In this document: positions 35,375 through 43,670 of the stretch, piece after piece | Position numbering within the stretch: the first letter of the stretch is position 1 | Layout of the letters: every line of letters starts with the position of its first letter | Source of the DNA: Nocardia sp. NRRL S-836 | GTDB taxonomy: Bacteria > Actinomycetota > Actinomycetes > Mycobacteriales > Pseudonocardiaceae | Direction of reading: 5' to 3' | Assembly (NCBI RefSeq): GCF_001279525.1 | Contig: NZ_LGDY01000115.1 | Coordinates: 10,129 to 74,128, forward strand | Length of the DNA: 64,000 nucleotides | Notes under the pieces: model-generated | The model's database searches: none | Seen by the model: the letters and a program-made list of their open reading frames with translations, nothing else | What the model was told of the DNA's origin: nothing | Made by a program: the position numbers and the translations under genes

Positions 35375-37630
35375 TCACACCTTCCTGATCCGCACGGCGC
35401 TGATCTTGAACACCGGCTGCTTGGACACCGGGTCCCAGGTGGTGCGGGTCAGCTCGTTCGCGGCCTGGAACCCGTAGTGGAACGGCACGAACACGACGCC
35501 GGGACGGCACCGTCCGATCCGGACCGGAACCTCGATCGCACCACGCTCGGACTCCACGCACACGAGGTCCCCCTCGGCCAAGCCGAGGGCGTCGGCGTCG
35601 GCGGAAGAGACTTCGACCCAAGGGTCGGGCGCGGCCTGCTGCAGCTTCGGTGCCCGGCCCGTCTTGGTGCGGGTGTGGAAGTGGTAGACCGAACGCCCGG
35701 TCGTGCACAGCAACGGGTAGTCGTCGCTGAGCTGCTCCGGCGCGGGGGTGTACTCGACCGCCTTGAGGAACGCGCGGCCGTCGGGCCGCCGCGCCCGGTA
35801 CTCGACGGGCGTCACGGACGCGCCGGTCAGCAGGTCGTGGCCGAAGTCCTCGCAGTGGTCGGCCGCGGTGGGGAAGTGGCTGTCGGCGTAGAGCCGTTCC
35901 TTGCCACCCCACGGGATTCCGCCCTCGCGCAGCTTCGCGTAGGACAGCTCGGTGTAGTCGCACGGGCGGCCGCGGCTGCACTCGCGCCACGCGTCGAACG
36001 CGCCCTCCGCGTCCTTCCACTTGATCAACGGCGCCCCGTCGCGGTCGCGGAAGTCCATGCGTCGCGCGTAGTCCAGGAAGATGTCCAGGTCGCTGCGCGC
36101 CTCGCCGGGTGGCTGCACGGCCTGCTCCGACAGGTGCACGACACGGGTGGCGTTGGTGAACGTGCCCTGCTTCTCGCCCCACAGCGCGGCGGGCAGCACC
36201 ACGTCGGCCAGCTCGGTCGTCTCGGTCGGGAAACCGTCCTGCACCACCACGAACAGGTCGTCCCTGCGCAGGATGTCCCTGATCCGCGCCAGTTCCGGCA
36301 ACGACACCGCCGGGTTCGTCGCGGAGATCCACAGGAACCTGATGGAGCCCTGCTCGGCATAGCGCCAGATCTGCATCGCGTGCGTCGGCGGCGCCCAGTG
36401 CGGGATGACCAGCGGGTCGACGTTCCACAGCCGGGCGAGCTGCTCGACGTGCTCGGGGTTGTCCCAGTTGCGGAAGCCGGGCAGGTCGCCGTTCGCGCCG
36501 CACTCGCGGGTGTTCTGCGCGGTCGGCTGGCCGTTCATCTGCAGCACGCCGCTGCCCGGCCGCCCGATCAGGCCGCGCAGCAGGTGCAGGTTGTTGACCT
36601 GGCACGACGCTGCGGTGGCCTGGTGCGACTGGTAGAAGCCCTGCAGCACGGTCGACAGCACGCGGCCGGTCGTGCCGAAGATCTCGGCGGCCCTGAGCAG
36701 GTCGGCTGGGGAGATCCCGCAGATCCGCGCCACGTGCTCCGGGGTGTAGGGCTCGACGGTCGCCTTGAGCTCCTCGAACCCGAGCGTGTGCGCGGCCACG
36801 TAGTCGTGGTCGACCCAGTCGTGCTCGATCACCGCGCGCACCAGGCCGTTCAACAGCGCCTGGTTGGTACCGGGCAACGGCGCCAGGTGCACGTCCGCCC
36901 GTTCCGCCACCGGCGTGCGGCGCGGGTCCACGACGACCAGCCGCGGCCGGTCGGGGCCGTCCAGCCGGTCCAGCACCCGTGCCCACAGCACCGTCTGCGT
37001 GGCGGCCATGTTGTGCCCGAACAGGAACAGCGCGTCGGTCAGGTCCACGTCGGCGTGGCAGGCGGGCTGGCCGTCCGAGCCGAAGGTCTCCTTGAGCGCC
37101 GCCGCGGCCGTCGCCGTGCACAGCCGGGTGTTGCCGTCCATGTGCGGCGTGCCGATCCCGGCCTTCCCGATCACGCCGAGCGTGTAGTACTCCTCCAGGA
37201 ACAGCTGCCCGCTGGTGTAGAAACCGTGCGACAGCGGCCCGGACTCGGCCAGCAGCTCCCGCGAGCGGCGCACGACCTCGCCCATCGCGGTGTCCCAGTC
37301 GGTCTCGACCAGCTCACCGCCGCGGCGGATCCGTGGTCGCGTGAGGCGGTCGGTGCGGTGGGCCTGCCACGAGCCGTACAGCCCCTTGGGGCCGAGCCGG
37401 CCACGGTTCACCGGGTCGTCGGCCCGGCCGCGCACCCCGACCATCCGGCCGTCCTTGACCGCGATGTCGCAGCCGCAACCGTTGCTGCACAGCACGCACG
37501 CCGACGGGACCCAGCGGTCCACATCGGACTCGGTGACACCGTCCGCGAGCTCCAGGTCGACCCTGGCCGGCCAGTCGGACCCACGTCCGTGCGGAGTGCG
37601 TGGTCCCCAAACGTCGGCGATCCGGTTCAC
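35375..37630 (-). CDS. Molybdopterin oxidoreductase (nitrate reductase/formate dehydrogenase type)
   Basis: 751 residues from GTG 37630. The N-terminal cluster motif is CVLCSNGCGCDIAVKDG, but where NapA-type enzymes have the fourth Cys before Lys-Gly, this protein has RLGPKG, so the usual fourth [4Fe-4S] ligand is Gly. NTRLCTATAA carries a likely Mo-ligand Cys. GRPGSGVLQMNGQPTAQNTR and the C-terminal MopB-type domain (LLCTTGRSVYHFHTRT) are typical of bis-MGD enzymes. No Tat signal, so cytoplasmic. Candidate reactions are nitrate reduction or formate oxidation; neither is proven. It precedes the small helical protein and is divergent from an alcohol dehydrogenase. Confidence 0.85.
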   Translation of the reverse strand: MNRIADVWGPRTPHGRGSDWPARVDLELADGVTESDVDRWVPSACVLCSNGCGCDIAVKDGRMVGVRGRADDPVNRGRLGPKGLYGSWQAHRTDRLTRPRIRRGGELVETDWDTAMGEVVRRSRELLAESGPLSHGFYTSGQLFLEEYYTLGVIGKAGIGTPHMDGNTRLCTATAAAALKETFGSDGQPACHADVDLTDALFLFGHNMAATQTVLWARVLDRLDGPDRPRLVVVDPRRTPVAERADVHLAPLPGTNQALLNGLVRAVIEHDWVDHDYVAAHTLGFEELKATVEPYTPEHVARICGISPADLLRAAEIFGTTGRVLSTVLQGFYQSHQATAASCQVNNLHLLRGLIGRPGSGVLQMNGQPTAQNTRECGANGDLPGFRNWDNPEHVEQLARLWNVDPLVIPHWAPPTHAMQIWRYAEQGSIRFLWISATNPAVSLPELARIRDILRRDDLFVVVQDGFPTETTELADVVLPAALWGEKQGTFTNATRVVHLSEQAVQPPGEARSDLDIFLDYARRMDFRDRDGAPLIKWKDAEGAFDAWRECSRGRPCDYTELSYAKLREGGIPWGGKERLYADSHFPTAADHCEDFGHDLLTGASVTPVEYRARRPDGRAFLKAVEYTPAPEQLSDDYPLLCTTGRSVYHFHTRTKTGRAPKLQQAAPDPWVEVSSADADALGLAEGDLVCVESERGAIEVPVRIGRCRPGVVFVPFHYGFQAANELTRTTWDPVSKQPVFKISAVRIRKV

Positions 37631-37722
37631 GACACAGCGGTACCCGGCCCTGACCGGCCGAAACAGCGGACATCGCTGACAAACCGGGCGTGAAGTACCC
37701 GGACCCGGTGTGCGGCAAACCC

Positions 37723-37736
37723 ACACCCTCGGGTGT
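37723..37736. promoter_or_regulatory. Palindrome between oxidoreductase and alcohol dehydrogenase
   Basis: ACACCCTCGGGTGT is a perfect inverted repeat (6-bp arms) in the 152-bp gap between the two divergent genes, 46 bases before the dehydrogenase start. A shared operator for both directions is plausible. Confidence 0.4.
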
Positions 37737-37782
37737 TTGTCCCGCTGCGACCAGGGAACCAGCCAGGAAAGGAGGAGGGCTG

Positions 37783-38919
37783 ATGAAGGCTGTTGTGTGG
37801 CACGGCGTGGGCGACATCCGGCTGGACGAGGTGACTGATCCGCGCATCCAGGAGCCGACCGACGCGGTCATCCGCATCACCCGCAGCGCGATCTGCGGCA
37901 CCGACCTGCACATGGTCAGGGGCACGATGCCGGACATGGTCGAGGGCACCGTCCTCGGCCACGAGGCGGTCGGCGTGGTCGAGGAGGTCGGCGCGCAGGT
38001 CCGCGGCTTCACGCCCGGTGACCGGGTCGTGGTCACCTCCACGATCGGGTGCGGCACCTGTTCCTACTGCCGTGCCGGGTACTTCGCCCAGTGCGACACC
38101 GCCAACCCGAACGGACCGGAGGCGGGTACCTGCTTCTTCGGCGGTCCGAAGTCGACCGGTCCCGTCGACGGCCTGCAGGCCGAGTACGCGCGGATCCCGC
38201 ACGCCATGACGGCGCTGGTGCGGGTGCCCGACGCGGTGAGCGACGACCAGGCGATCCTGCTCTCCGACATCTTCCCGACGGCGTGGTTCGGTGCCCGGCT
38301 GGCCGAGGTCGGCTCCGGTGACACCGTGCTCGTGCTGGGAGCGGGCGTGGTCGGCCAGTTCGCGATCGCGTCGGCGAAACGGCTGGGCGCCGGCCGGGTG
38401 ATCGTCGTCGACGGCATCGAGTCGCGGCTCGCCAAGGCCCGCGAGCAGAACGCCGAGACGGTGAACTTCAACTCCGAGGACCCCACCGAGGTCGTGAAGG
38501 AGCTGACCGGCGGCATCGGGCCGGACCGCGTGATCGAGGCGGTCGGTGTCGACGCCGAGAAGCCCGACGACAAGCCGTCCGGCGAGCAGTGGAAGCCGGG
38601 TGACGCGCCGGAGCAGGCCCTGAAGTGGGCGGTCGAGATGGTCGCGAAGGCCGGCTCGATCGGCATCATCGGCGTCTACCCACCGGGGTTCGAGCAGTTC
38701 CCGATCGGCGAGGCGATGAACAAGAACCTCACCCTGCGGATGGGCAACTGCAACCACCGCCGCTACCTGCCGCGGCTGCTCGACCTCGTCGTCTCCGGCG
38801 TCGTCGACCCCACGGCGTTCATCACCCAGCACGAGAAGCCCAGCTCCGCGATCGAGGCGTACAAGTCGTTCGACCTGCGCGAGGACGGCTGGCTGAAGAC
38901 GGTTCTCGATGTCGCCTGA
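37783..38919 (+). CDS. Zinc-dependent alcohol dehydrogenase, formaldehyde-dehydrogenase-like
   Basis: 378 residues with an excellent AAGGAGGAGG before the ATG. Catalytic zinc motif ICGTDLHMVRG and GHEAVGVV; structural-zinc Cys cluster GCGTCSYCRAGYFAQC; NAD-binding VLVLGAGVVGQFAI. The long C-terminal segment with EQWKPGDAPEQALKWAV is typical of glutathione-independent formaldehyde dehydrogenase-like members. Its stop lies 11 bases inside the next gene (UDP-xylose synthase), so it is the first gene of the glycan operon. Whether it serves the pathway or the divergent molybdoenzyme is open. Confidence 0.87.
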   Translation: MKAVVWHGVGDIRLDEVTDPRIQEPTDAVIRITRSAICGTDLHMVRGTMPDMVEGTVLGHEAVGVVEEVGAQVRGFTPGDRVVVTSTIGCGTCSYCRAGYFAQCDTANPNGPEAGTCFFGGPKSTGPVDGLQAEYARIPHAMTALVRVPDAVSDDQAILLSDIFPTAWFGARLAEVGSGDTVLVLGAGVVGQFAIASAKRLGAGRVIVVDGIESRLAKAREQNAETVNFNSEDPTEVVKELTGGIGPDRVIEAVGVDAEKPDDKPSGEQWKPGDAPEQALKWAVEMVAKAGSIGIIGVYPPGFEQFPIGEAMNKNLTLRMGNCNHRRYLPRLLDLVVSGVVDPTAFITQHEKPSSAIEAYKSFDLREDGWLKTVLDVA

Positions 38920-39826
38920 ACGGGTGGTCGTCACCGGCGGTGCGGGCTTCCTCGGCTCGCACGTGTGCGAGGCGCTGCTGGAGGAGGGCGCCCAGGTCGT
39001 GTGCGTGGACGACTTCCGCACCGGCTCGCGCGCCAACGTGCCGGACGGCGTCGGCGTGGTCACGGCCGACGTCTCCCGGCCGCTCGACCTGCTCGGCCCC
39101 GTCGACCTGGTGCTGCACCTGGCGTGCCCCGCCTCGCCGGCCGACTACCTGCGCATGCCGGTGGACACGTTGCGCGCCGGGGGTTTCGGCACCTATCACG
39201 CGCTGGACCTGGCGCGCCGCAAGGACGCCCGCGTCGTCGTGGCGTCCACGAGCGAGGTCTACGGCGACCCGCTGGAGCACCCGCAGCGCGAGTCGTACTG
39301 GGGGCACGTGAACCCGATCGGCCCGCGCAGCGTCTACGACGAGGCCAAGCGGTTCGGCGAGGCGATGACAATGGCGTTCCGGCAGGAACACGGCGTGAAC
39401 GCGGGCATCGTGCGGATCTTCAACACCTACGGGCCGCGGATGCGCGCACACGACGGCCGCATGATCCCGACGTTCCTGCGGCAGGCGCTGGCGGGCGAAC
39501 CGCTGACCGTGCACGGGGACGGCCGGCAGACCCGGTCGCTGTGCTACGTCTCGGACCTCGTGCGCGGGCTGCTCGCGATGGCCCGCACCGACCAGTCCGG
39601 CCCGATCAACCTCGGCAACCCGGCCGAGGTGACCGTGCTGGACGTCGCCCGCAAGACGATCGAGGTCACCGGCAGCTCGTCGGAGATCTGCCACGTCGAG
39701 GCGATGACCGACGACCCGCGGCGCCGCCGCCCAGACATCGCGCTGGCGCAACGGGTGCTCGGCTGGCAGCCCCACGTGCCGCTGGAAGAGGGACTGCGCT
39801 CGTTTGCCCGCGAGTTCGCAGGGTAG
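38909..39826 (+). CDS. UDP-glucuronate decarboxylase (UDP-xylose synthase)
   Basis: 305-residue extended SDR. TGGAGFLGSHVCEALL binds NAD+; LACPASPADYLRMPVDTLRAGG, STSEVYGDPLEHPQ, YWGHVNPIGPRS and YDEAKRFGE (catalytic Tyr and Lys) form the UXS signature. Members convert UDP-glucuronate to UDP-xylose. The usual YDEGKR is YDEAKR here. UDP-glucuronate would come from the UDP-glucose dehydrogenase four genes downstream. Confidence 0.85.
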   Translation: MSPERVVVTGGAGFLGSHVCEALLEEGAQVVCVDDFRTGSRANVPDGVGVVTADVSRPLDLLGPVDLVLHLACPASPADYLRMPVDTLRAGGFGTYHALDLARRKDARVVVASTSEVYGDPLEHPQRESYWGHVNPIGPRSVYDEAKRFGEAMTMAFRQEHGVNAGIVRIFNTYGPRMRAHDGRMIPTFLRQALAGEPLTVHGDGRQTRSLCYVSDLVRGLLAMARTDQSGPINLGNPAEVTVLDVARKTIEVTGSSSEICHVEAMTDDPRRRRPDIALAQRVLGWQPHVPLEEGLRSFAREFAG

Positions 39827-39835
39827 CCGCTCATC

Positions 39836-41431
39836 ATGCGAGTTCTCGGTATCAACGCCGTGTTCCACGACCCGGCCGCAGCTCTCGTGATCGATGGTGA
39901 GACCGTCGCGGCGGCGGAAGAAGAACGCTTCTCCCGCCGCAAGCACGGCAAGCGCCCGGTGCCGTTCTCGGCGTGGGAACAGCCCGAGCTCTCCGCCCGC
40001 TGGTGCCTGGAGCAGGCCGGGCTGACGGCGGCGGACCTGGACGTCGTCGCCTACTCCTACGACCCGGACCTGGTCGACGCCCAGTACGCGCCGTGGGAGG
40101 ACCTGCGCACGCAGTACGCACGCCGTGCGCCGCAGTTCCTGGCGTCCGTCCTGCCCGGCCTGGACCCGGACATCGTCCAGTTCGTGCCGCACCACGTCGC
40201 CCACGCGGCGTCCACCGGCCTCGCCGCGCCGTTCGCGGGCAACTGCGCCGTGCTGGTCGCCGACGGGCGCGGCGAGTGCGGCTCGCACCTCGCGGGCCGC
40301 TACGTCGACCAGGAGCTGACCACGCTGGCGGCGCAGCGGCTGCCGCACTCGCTCGGGCTGTTCTACGAAGACCTGACCGAGCACCTGGGCTTCCTGCGCT
40401 CCAGCGACGAGTACAAGGTGATGGCGCTGGCCTCGCACGCCAAGCCGGTGCACCTCGACCTGATGCGCGAGCACGTGGTGGTCCGCGACGGCGGCTTCGA
40501 GATCACGCCGTTCGACTGGAACACGCTGGCCAAGCAGCGGGCCGCCGACGGCGAGCTGACCTCGGAGCACGCGGAGCTGGCCGCGTCGGTGCAGGTCCGG
40601 CTCGAAGAGGTGCTGCTGGAGCTCGTCACGTGGCTGCACGAGCACACCGGCGAACGGCGGCTGGCCATGGCCGGTGGCGTCGCGCTGAACTGCGTGGCCA
40701 ACACCCGGATCTTCGCCGAGGGACCGTTCGACGAGGTGTGGGTCCAGCCCGCCGCCGGTGACTCCGGCACCGCGCTGGGTGCCGCCCTGCACGCCAGCAC
40801 CGACACGGTCGCGCCCATGCCGTCCGCGGCGCTGGGCCGCGGCTTCTCCGACGCCGAGATCGAGTCCGTGCTGAAGACCGCCGCCGTGCCTTACGAACGG
40901 CCGGCCGATGTCGCCGCCGAGGTCGCGCAGGCGTTGGCGGACAACAAGATCGTGGCCTGGTTCCAGGGCCGCAGCGAGTACGGCCCGCGGGCGCTGGGGC
41001 AGCGGTCGCTGCTCGCCAACCCGTGCTTCGCCGAGAACCTGACCCGCCTCAACGACGTCAAGGGCCGCGAGCAGTTCCGCCCGGTGGCACCGATGGTGCT
41101 GCTGGACCGCGCGGCCACGGTGTTCTCCCGCGGCCCGATCCCGAGCCCCTACATGCTGTTCGTGCACGACGTCCGTCCGGAGTGGACCGATCGCATCCCG
41201 GCCGTGGTGCACGTCGACGGCACCGCGCGCGCCCAGACCGTGTCCGGCGACCCGCTGCTGGAACGGATGCTGCGCGGCTTCGAGGCGCTCACCGGCGTTC
41301 CGGTGGTCGTCAACACCAGCCTCAACACGGCGGGCCGCCCGATGGTCGACAGCCCGCGCGACGCTCTGGAGTGCTTCGGCTCGTCGCCGGTCGACCTGCT
41401 CGCCATCGGACCGTTCGTGGTGCGCCGATGA
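39836..41431 (+). CDS. NodU/CmcH-family carbamoyltransferase
   Basis: 531 residues. The N-terminal domain has MRVLGINAVFHDPAAALV, EEERFSRRKHGKR and the HHVAHAAST motif that binds carbamoyl phosphate-derived intermediates; the C-terminal Sua5/YrdC-like domain follows, with GRSEYGPRALGQRSLLANP and NTSLNTAGRPMVDSP. It moves a carbamoyl group to a hydroxyl, here presumably on a sugar of the glycan. ATG 39836 sits 10 bases after the UXS stop. The next gene overlaps it by 4 bases. Confidence 0.88.
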   Translation: MRVLGINAVFHDPAAALVIDGETVAAAEEERFSRRKHGKRPVPFSAWEQPELSARWCLEQAGLTAADLDVVAYSYDPDLVDAQYAPWEDLRTQYARRAPQFLASVLPGLDPDIVQFVPHHVAHAASTGLAAPFAGNCAVLVADGRGECGSHLAGRYVDQELTTLAAQRLPHSLGLFYEDLTEHLGFLRSSDEYKVMALASHAKPVHLDLMREHVVVRDGGFEITPFDWNTLAKQRAADGELTSEHAELAASVQVRLEEVLLELVTWLHEHTGERRLAMAGGVALNCVANTRIFAEGPFDEVWVQPAAGDSGTALGAALHASTDTVAPMPSAALGRGFSDAEIESVLKTAAVPYERPADVAAEVAQALADNKIVAWFQGRSEYGPRALGQRSLLANPCFAENLTRLNDVKGREQFRPVAPMVLLDRAATVFSRGPIPSPYMLFVHDVRPEWTDRIPAVVHVDGTARAQTVSGDPLLERMLRGFEALTGVPVVVNTSLNTAGRPMVDSPRDALECFGSSPVDLLAIGPFVVRR

Positions 41432-42327
41432 GCTACTCGGTCGTGATCCCCACCGTCGGCCGGGACGCCCTCAACGACCTGCTCGACGTGCTGAACAACG
41501 GCCCGGGCCCGGAGCCGGTCGAGGTCATCGTCGTCGACGACAGCGACACCCGCAGGGGACCGGCCGCCGCGCGCAACGCCGGGTGGCGCGCGGCCCGTGG
41601 CGACTGGGTGGCCTTCGTCGACGACGACGTCGTGCTGCCACCGGACTGGAAGGTCCAGCTGGCCAAGGACCTGGAGGGCCTGGAGGACGACGTCGCCGCC
41701 ACCCAGGCGAAGATCGTCGTGCCACTGCCGGCCGACCGCCCGCCGACCGACGCCGAACGCGGCACCGCCGGTCTGGCCGACGCCCTGTGGATCACCGCGG
41801 ACATGGCGTACCGCCGGTCGGTCCTGCACCGCACCGGCGGCTTCGACGAACGGTTCCCCCGCGCCTACCGCGAGGACGCCGAGCTGGCGTTGCGGGTGCA
41901 GGACCTCGGATATCGGATCGTGCGCGGCGCACGGGTCACGACGCACCCGGTCAAGCCCGCGACCTTCTTCACCAGCGTCCAGCAGCAACGCGGCAACGCC
42001 GACGACGCCCTGATGCGCCACCTGCTCGGCCCGGGGTGGCGCACGCGCATCGGCGGCCGCCGCGGCCGGCTGCACGAGCACGCGCTGACCACCGGCGCCG
42101 CACTGGCCGCGGTCCTCTGCGGACTGACCGGCCACCGCCGTGCCGCACTGGCGTCGGCGGCGGTGTGGGCCGGACTGACCGCGCGCTTCGCGGCACAACG
42201 GATCGCACCGGGCCCGCGTGACGCCCGCGAGATCACGCAGATGGTGGTCACCAGCGCGGTCATCCCACCGGCGGCCTGCTGGCACCGGCTGCGCGGCGAG
42301 CTGCGGCTCCGGCGGGCGAGCCGATGA
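41428..42327 (+). CDS. GT2-family glycosyltransferase
   Basis: 299 residues starting at the ATG that overlaps the carbamoyltransferase stop (ATGA). A GT-A fold: MSYSVVIPTVGRD, VEVIVVDDSD, the AFVDDDVVLP metal site (DDD) and the RAYREDAELALRVQDLGYR acceptor region. The last 100 residues contain one or two weak hydrophobic stretches (LAAVLCGLTGHRRAALASAAVW), so it may associate with the membrane. Donor and acceptor unknown. Confidence 0.87.
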   Translation: MSYSVVIPTVGRDALNDLLDVLNNGPGPEPVEVIVVDDSDTRRGPAAARNAGWRAARGDWVAFVDDDVVLPPDWKVQLAKDLEGLEDDVAATQAKIVVPLPADRPPTDAERGTAGLADALWITADMAYRRSVLHRTGGFDERFPRAYREDAELALRVQDLGYRIVRGARVTTHPVKPATFFTSVQQQRGNADDALMRHLLGPGWRTRIGGRRGRLHEHALTTGAALAAVLCGLTGHRRAALASAAVWAGLTARFAAQRIAPGPRDAREITQMVVTSAVIPPAACWHRLRGELRLRRASR

Positions 42328-43670
42328 GGGTGCTCGTGCTGCGGGCGCTCGGCCTGGGCGACCTGCTGACCGCCGTGCCGGCGTTGCGCGGCCTGCGGGC
42401 GGCCTTCCCGGACGCCGAGATCACCCTCGCCGCACCGGCCTGGCTGGCCGACGCGGTCGACCGGATCGACGCCGTCGACCGGCTGCTGCCGACCGCCGAG
42501 CTGGCGCCGATCGCGTTCGAACGGCCCGACCTCGCGGTGAACCTGCACGGCCGCGGACCGCAGAGCGTCGAACTGCTGCGGGCGACGAACCCGCGCCGGT
42601 TGATCACGCACGAGGTGTGGCAGGAGGACCAGCACGAGGTGGTCCGGTGGTGTGAGCTGCTGGAGCGCAACGGCATCCCGTGCGACCCGGACGACCTGCG
42701 GCTGCCCGCCGTGGGACCGCGCACGAACCGGGTGGTGATCCATCCGGGTGCGAGCACGGGGGCGCGGCGGTGGCCGGCGGAGCGGTACGCGGCGGTGGCT
42801 CGTGCGCTGATCGGGGCCTTGCCGGACGCGGGTGCACCGGATGGGGGCCTGGGTGACGCGGGCATGGTCGCCGGCGCGTCGGCTGGCGCTGGTCTGGTTG
42901 GCGTTGCCGCGGCTGACAGCGGCTTGTCCGGCGGCGATCTGCGCGATGCGGGCTTGGCTGGCGCTGCTTCGCCTGAGGGCGGTCGGCCTGCGGCCGGTCT
43001 GCGCGACGCGTGCCTGCCCGGCGCTGCCTCGTCTGGGGCTGCCTCGTCCGACGGCGGTCGGCCCACAGCCGATCCGCGCGGTGCGCGCCTGGCTGCCGCA
43101 TCCGCGCCTACCGCTGCCTCGGCTGGCGCTGCCTCACCTCACAGCGGCCCGGCTGGCTTTGCCTCGCCCCACGACGGCCCGCCTGCCGCCGCCGCGCCCA
43201 ACGGTGGCCCAGCCGCCGGTCTGCCCGGCAAGGGCCCATCCGACGCCGGTCCGTCCGACCACACCCGGCGCGCGGCGTCCGGCCGGTCCGTCGTCGTCAC
43301 CGCCGGGCCCGGCGAGCTCGACCTCGCCCGCGGGATCTCCCCCCACCCGTTCTCCGGCAGCCTGGCCCAGCTCCTGGACCTCGTCGCCACCGCACGCCTG
43401 CTCATCTGCGGCGACACCGGCGTCGCGCACGTGGCCACCGCCTACGGCACGCCGTCGGTGCTGCTGTTCGGCCCGATGTCACCCCGCCTGTGGGGGCCGC
43501 GGCACGGGCCGCACCGGGTGCTGTGGCACGGCCGGACCGGCGACACGTTCGCCGCGGAACCCGACCCAGGCCTGCTGCGGATCACCGTGGACGAGGTCCT
43601 GGACGCTGCTGGAGGTGTGTTGTGCGAGCCAAGCGAATCGGCGTCGTCGGCGCGGGTTACGTCGGTCTGA
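42324..43670 (+). CDS. GT9 (heptosyltransferase-type) glycosyltransferase with low-complexity insert
   Basis: 448 residues. Residues 1-165 (MRVLVLRALGLGDLLTAVPA, VVIHPGASTGARRWPAERYA) and 318-448 (SVVVTAGPGELDLARGI, ICGDTGVAHVATAYGTPSV) match GT9, which transfers heptose from ADP-heptose. Between them, at about residues 168-315, sits a Gly/Ala/Ser/Pro-rich stretch of some 148 residues without predicted fold. The second GT9 here (48189-49172) has no such insert at the same point. The 3' end overlaps the UDP-glucose dehydrogenase start by 49 bp. Whether the enzyme remains active is unknown. Confidence 0.8.
   Translation: MRVLVLRALGLGDLLTAVPALRGLRAAFPDAEITLAAPAWLADAVDRIDAVDRLLPTAELAPIAFERPDLAVNLHGRGPQSVELLRATNPRRLITHEVWQEDQHEVVRWCELLERNGIPCDPDDLRLPAVGPRTNRVVIHPGASTGARRWPAERYAAVARALIGALPDAGAPDGGLGDAGMVAGASAGAGLVGVAAADSGLSGGDLRDAGLAGAASPEGGRPAAGLRDACLPGAASSGAASSDGGRPTADPRGARLAAASAPTAASAGAASPHSGPAGFASPHDGPPAAAAPNGGPAAGLPGKGPSDAGPSDHTRRAASGRSVVVTAGPGELDLARGISPHPFSGSLAQLLDLVATARLLICGDTGVAHVATAYGTPSVLLFGPMSPRLWGPRHGPHRVLWHGRTGDTFAAEPDPGLLRITVDEVLDAAGGVLCEPSESASSARVTSV
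42827..43275 (+). repeat. Low-complexity coding expansion in the GT9 gene
   Basis: About 450 bp of imperfect repeats keep the reading frame inside the GT9 gene. Recurring pieces are GGCGCTGCCTCG-like 15-bp units, and longer units that encode GGRPAAGLRDACLPGAASSG and its variants. Many codons end in T, unlike the flanking GT9 codons, so the segment has a different composition. All three forward frames are largely open. Confidence 0.7.

Noticed and set aside
38909..39826. dTDP-glucose 4,6-dehydratase
   Set aside because: The PASPADYL, GDPLEHPQ and WGHVNPIG segments are those of UDP-glucuronate decarboxylases.
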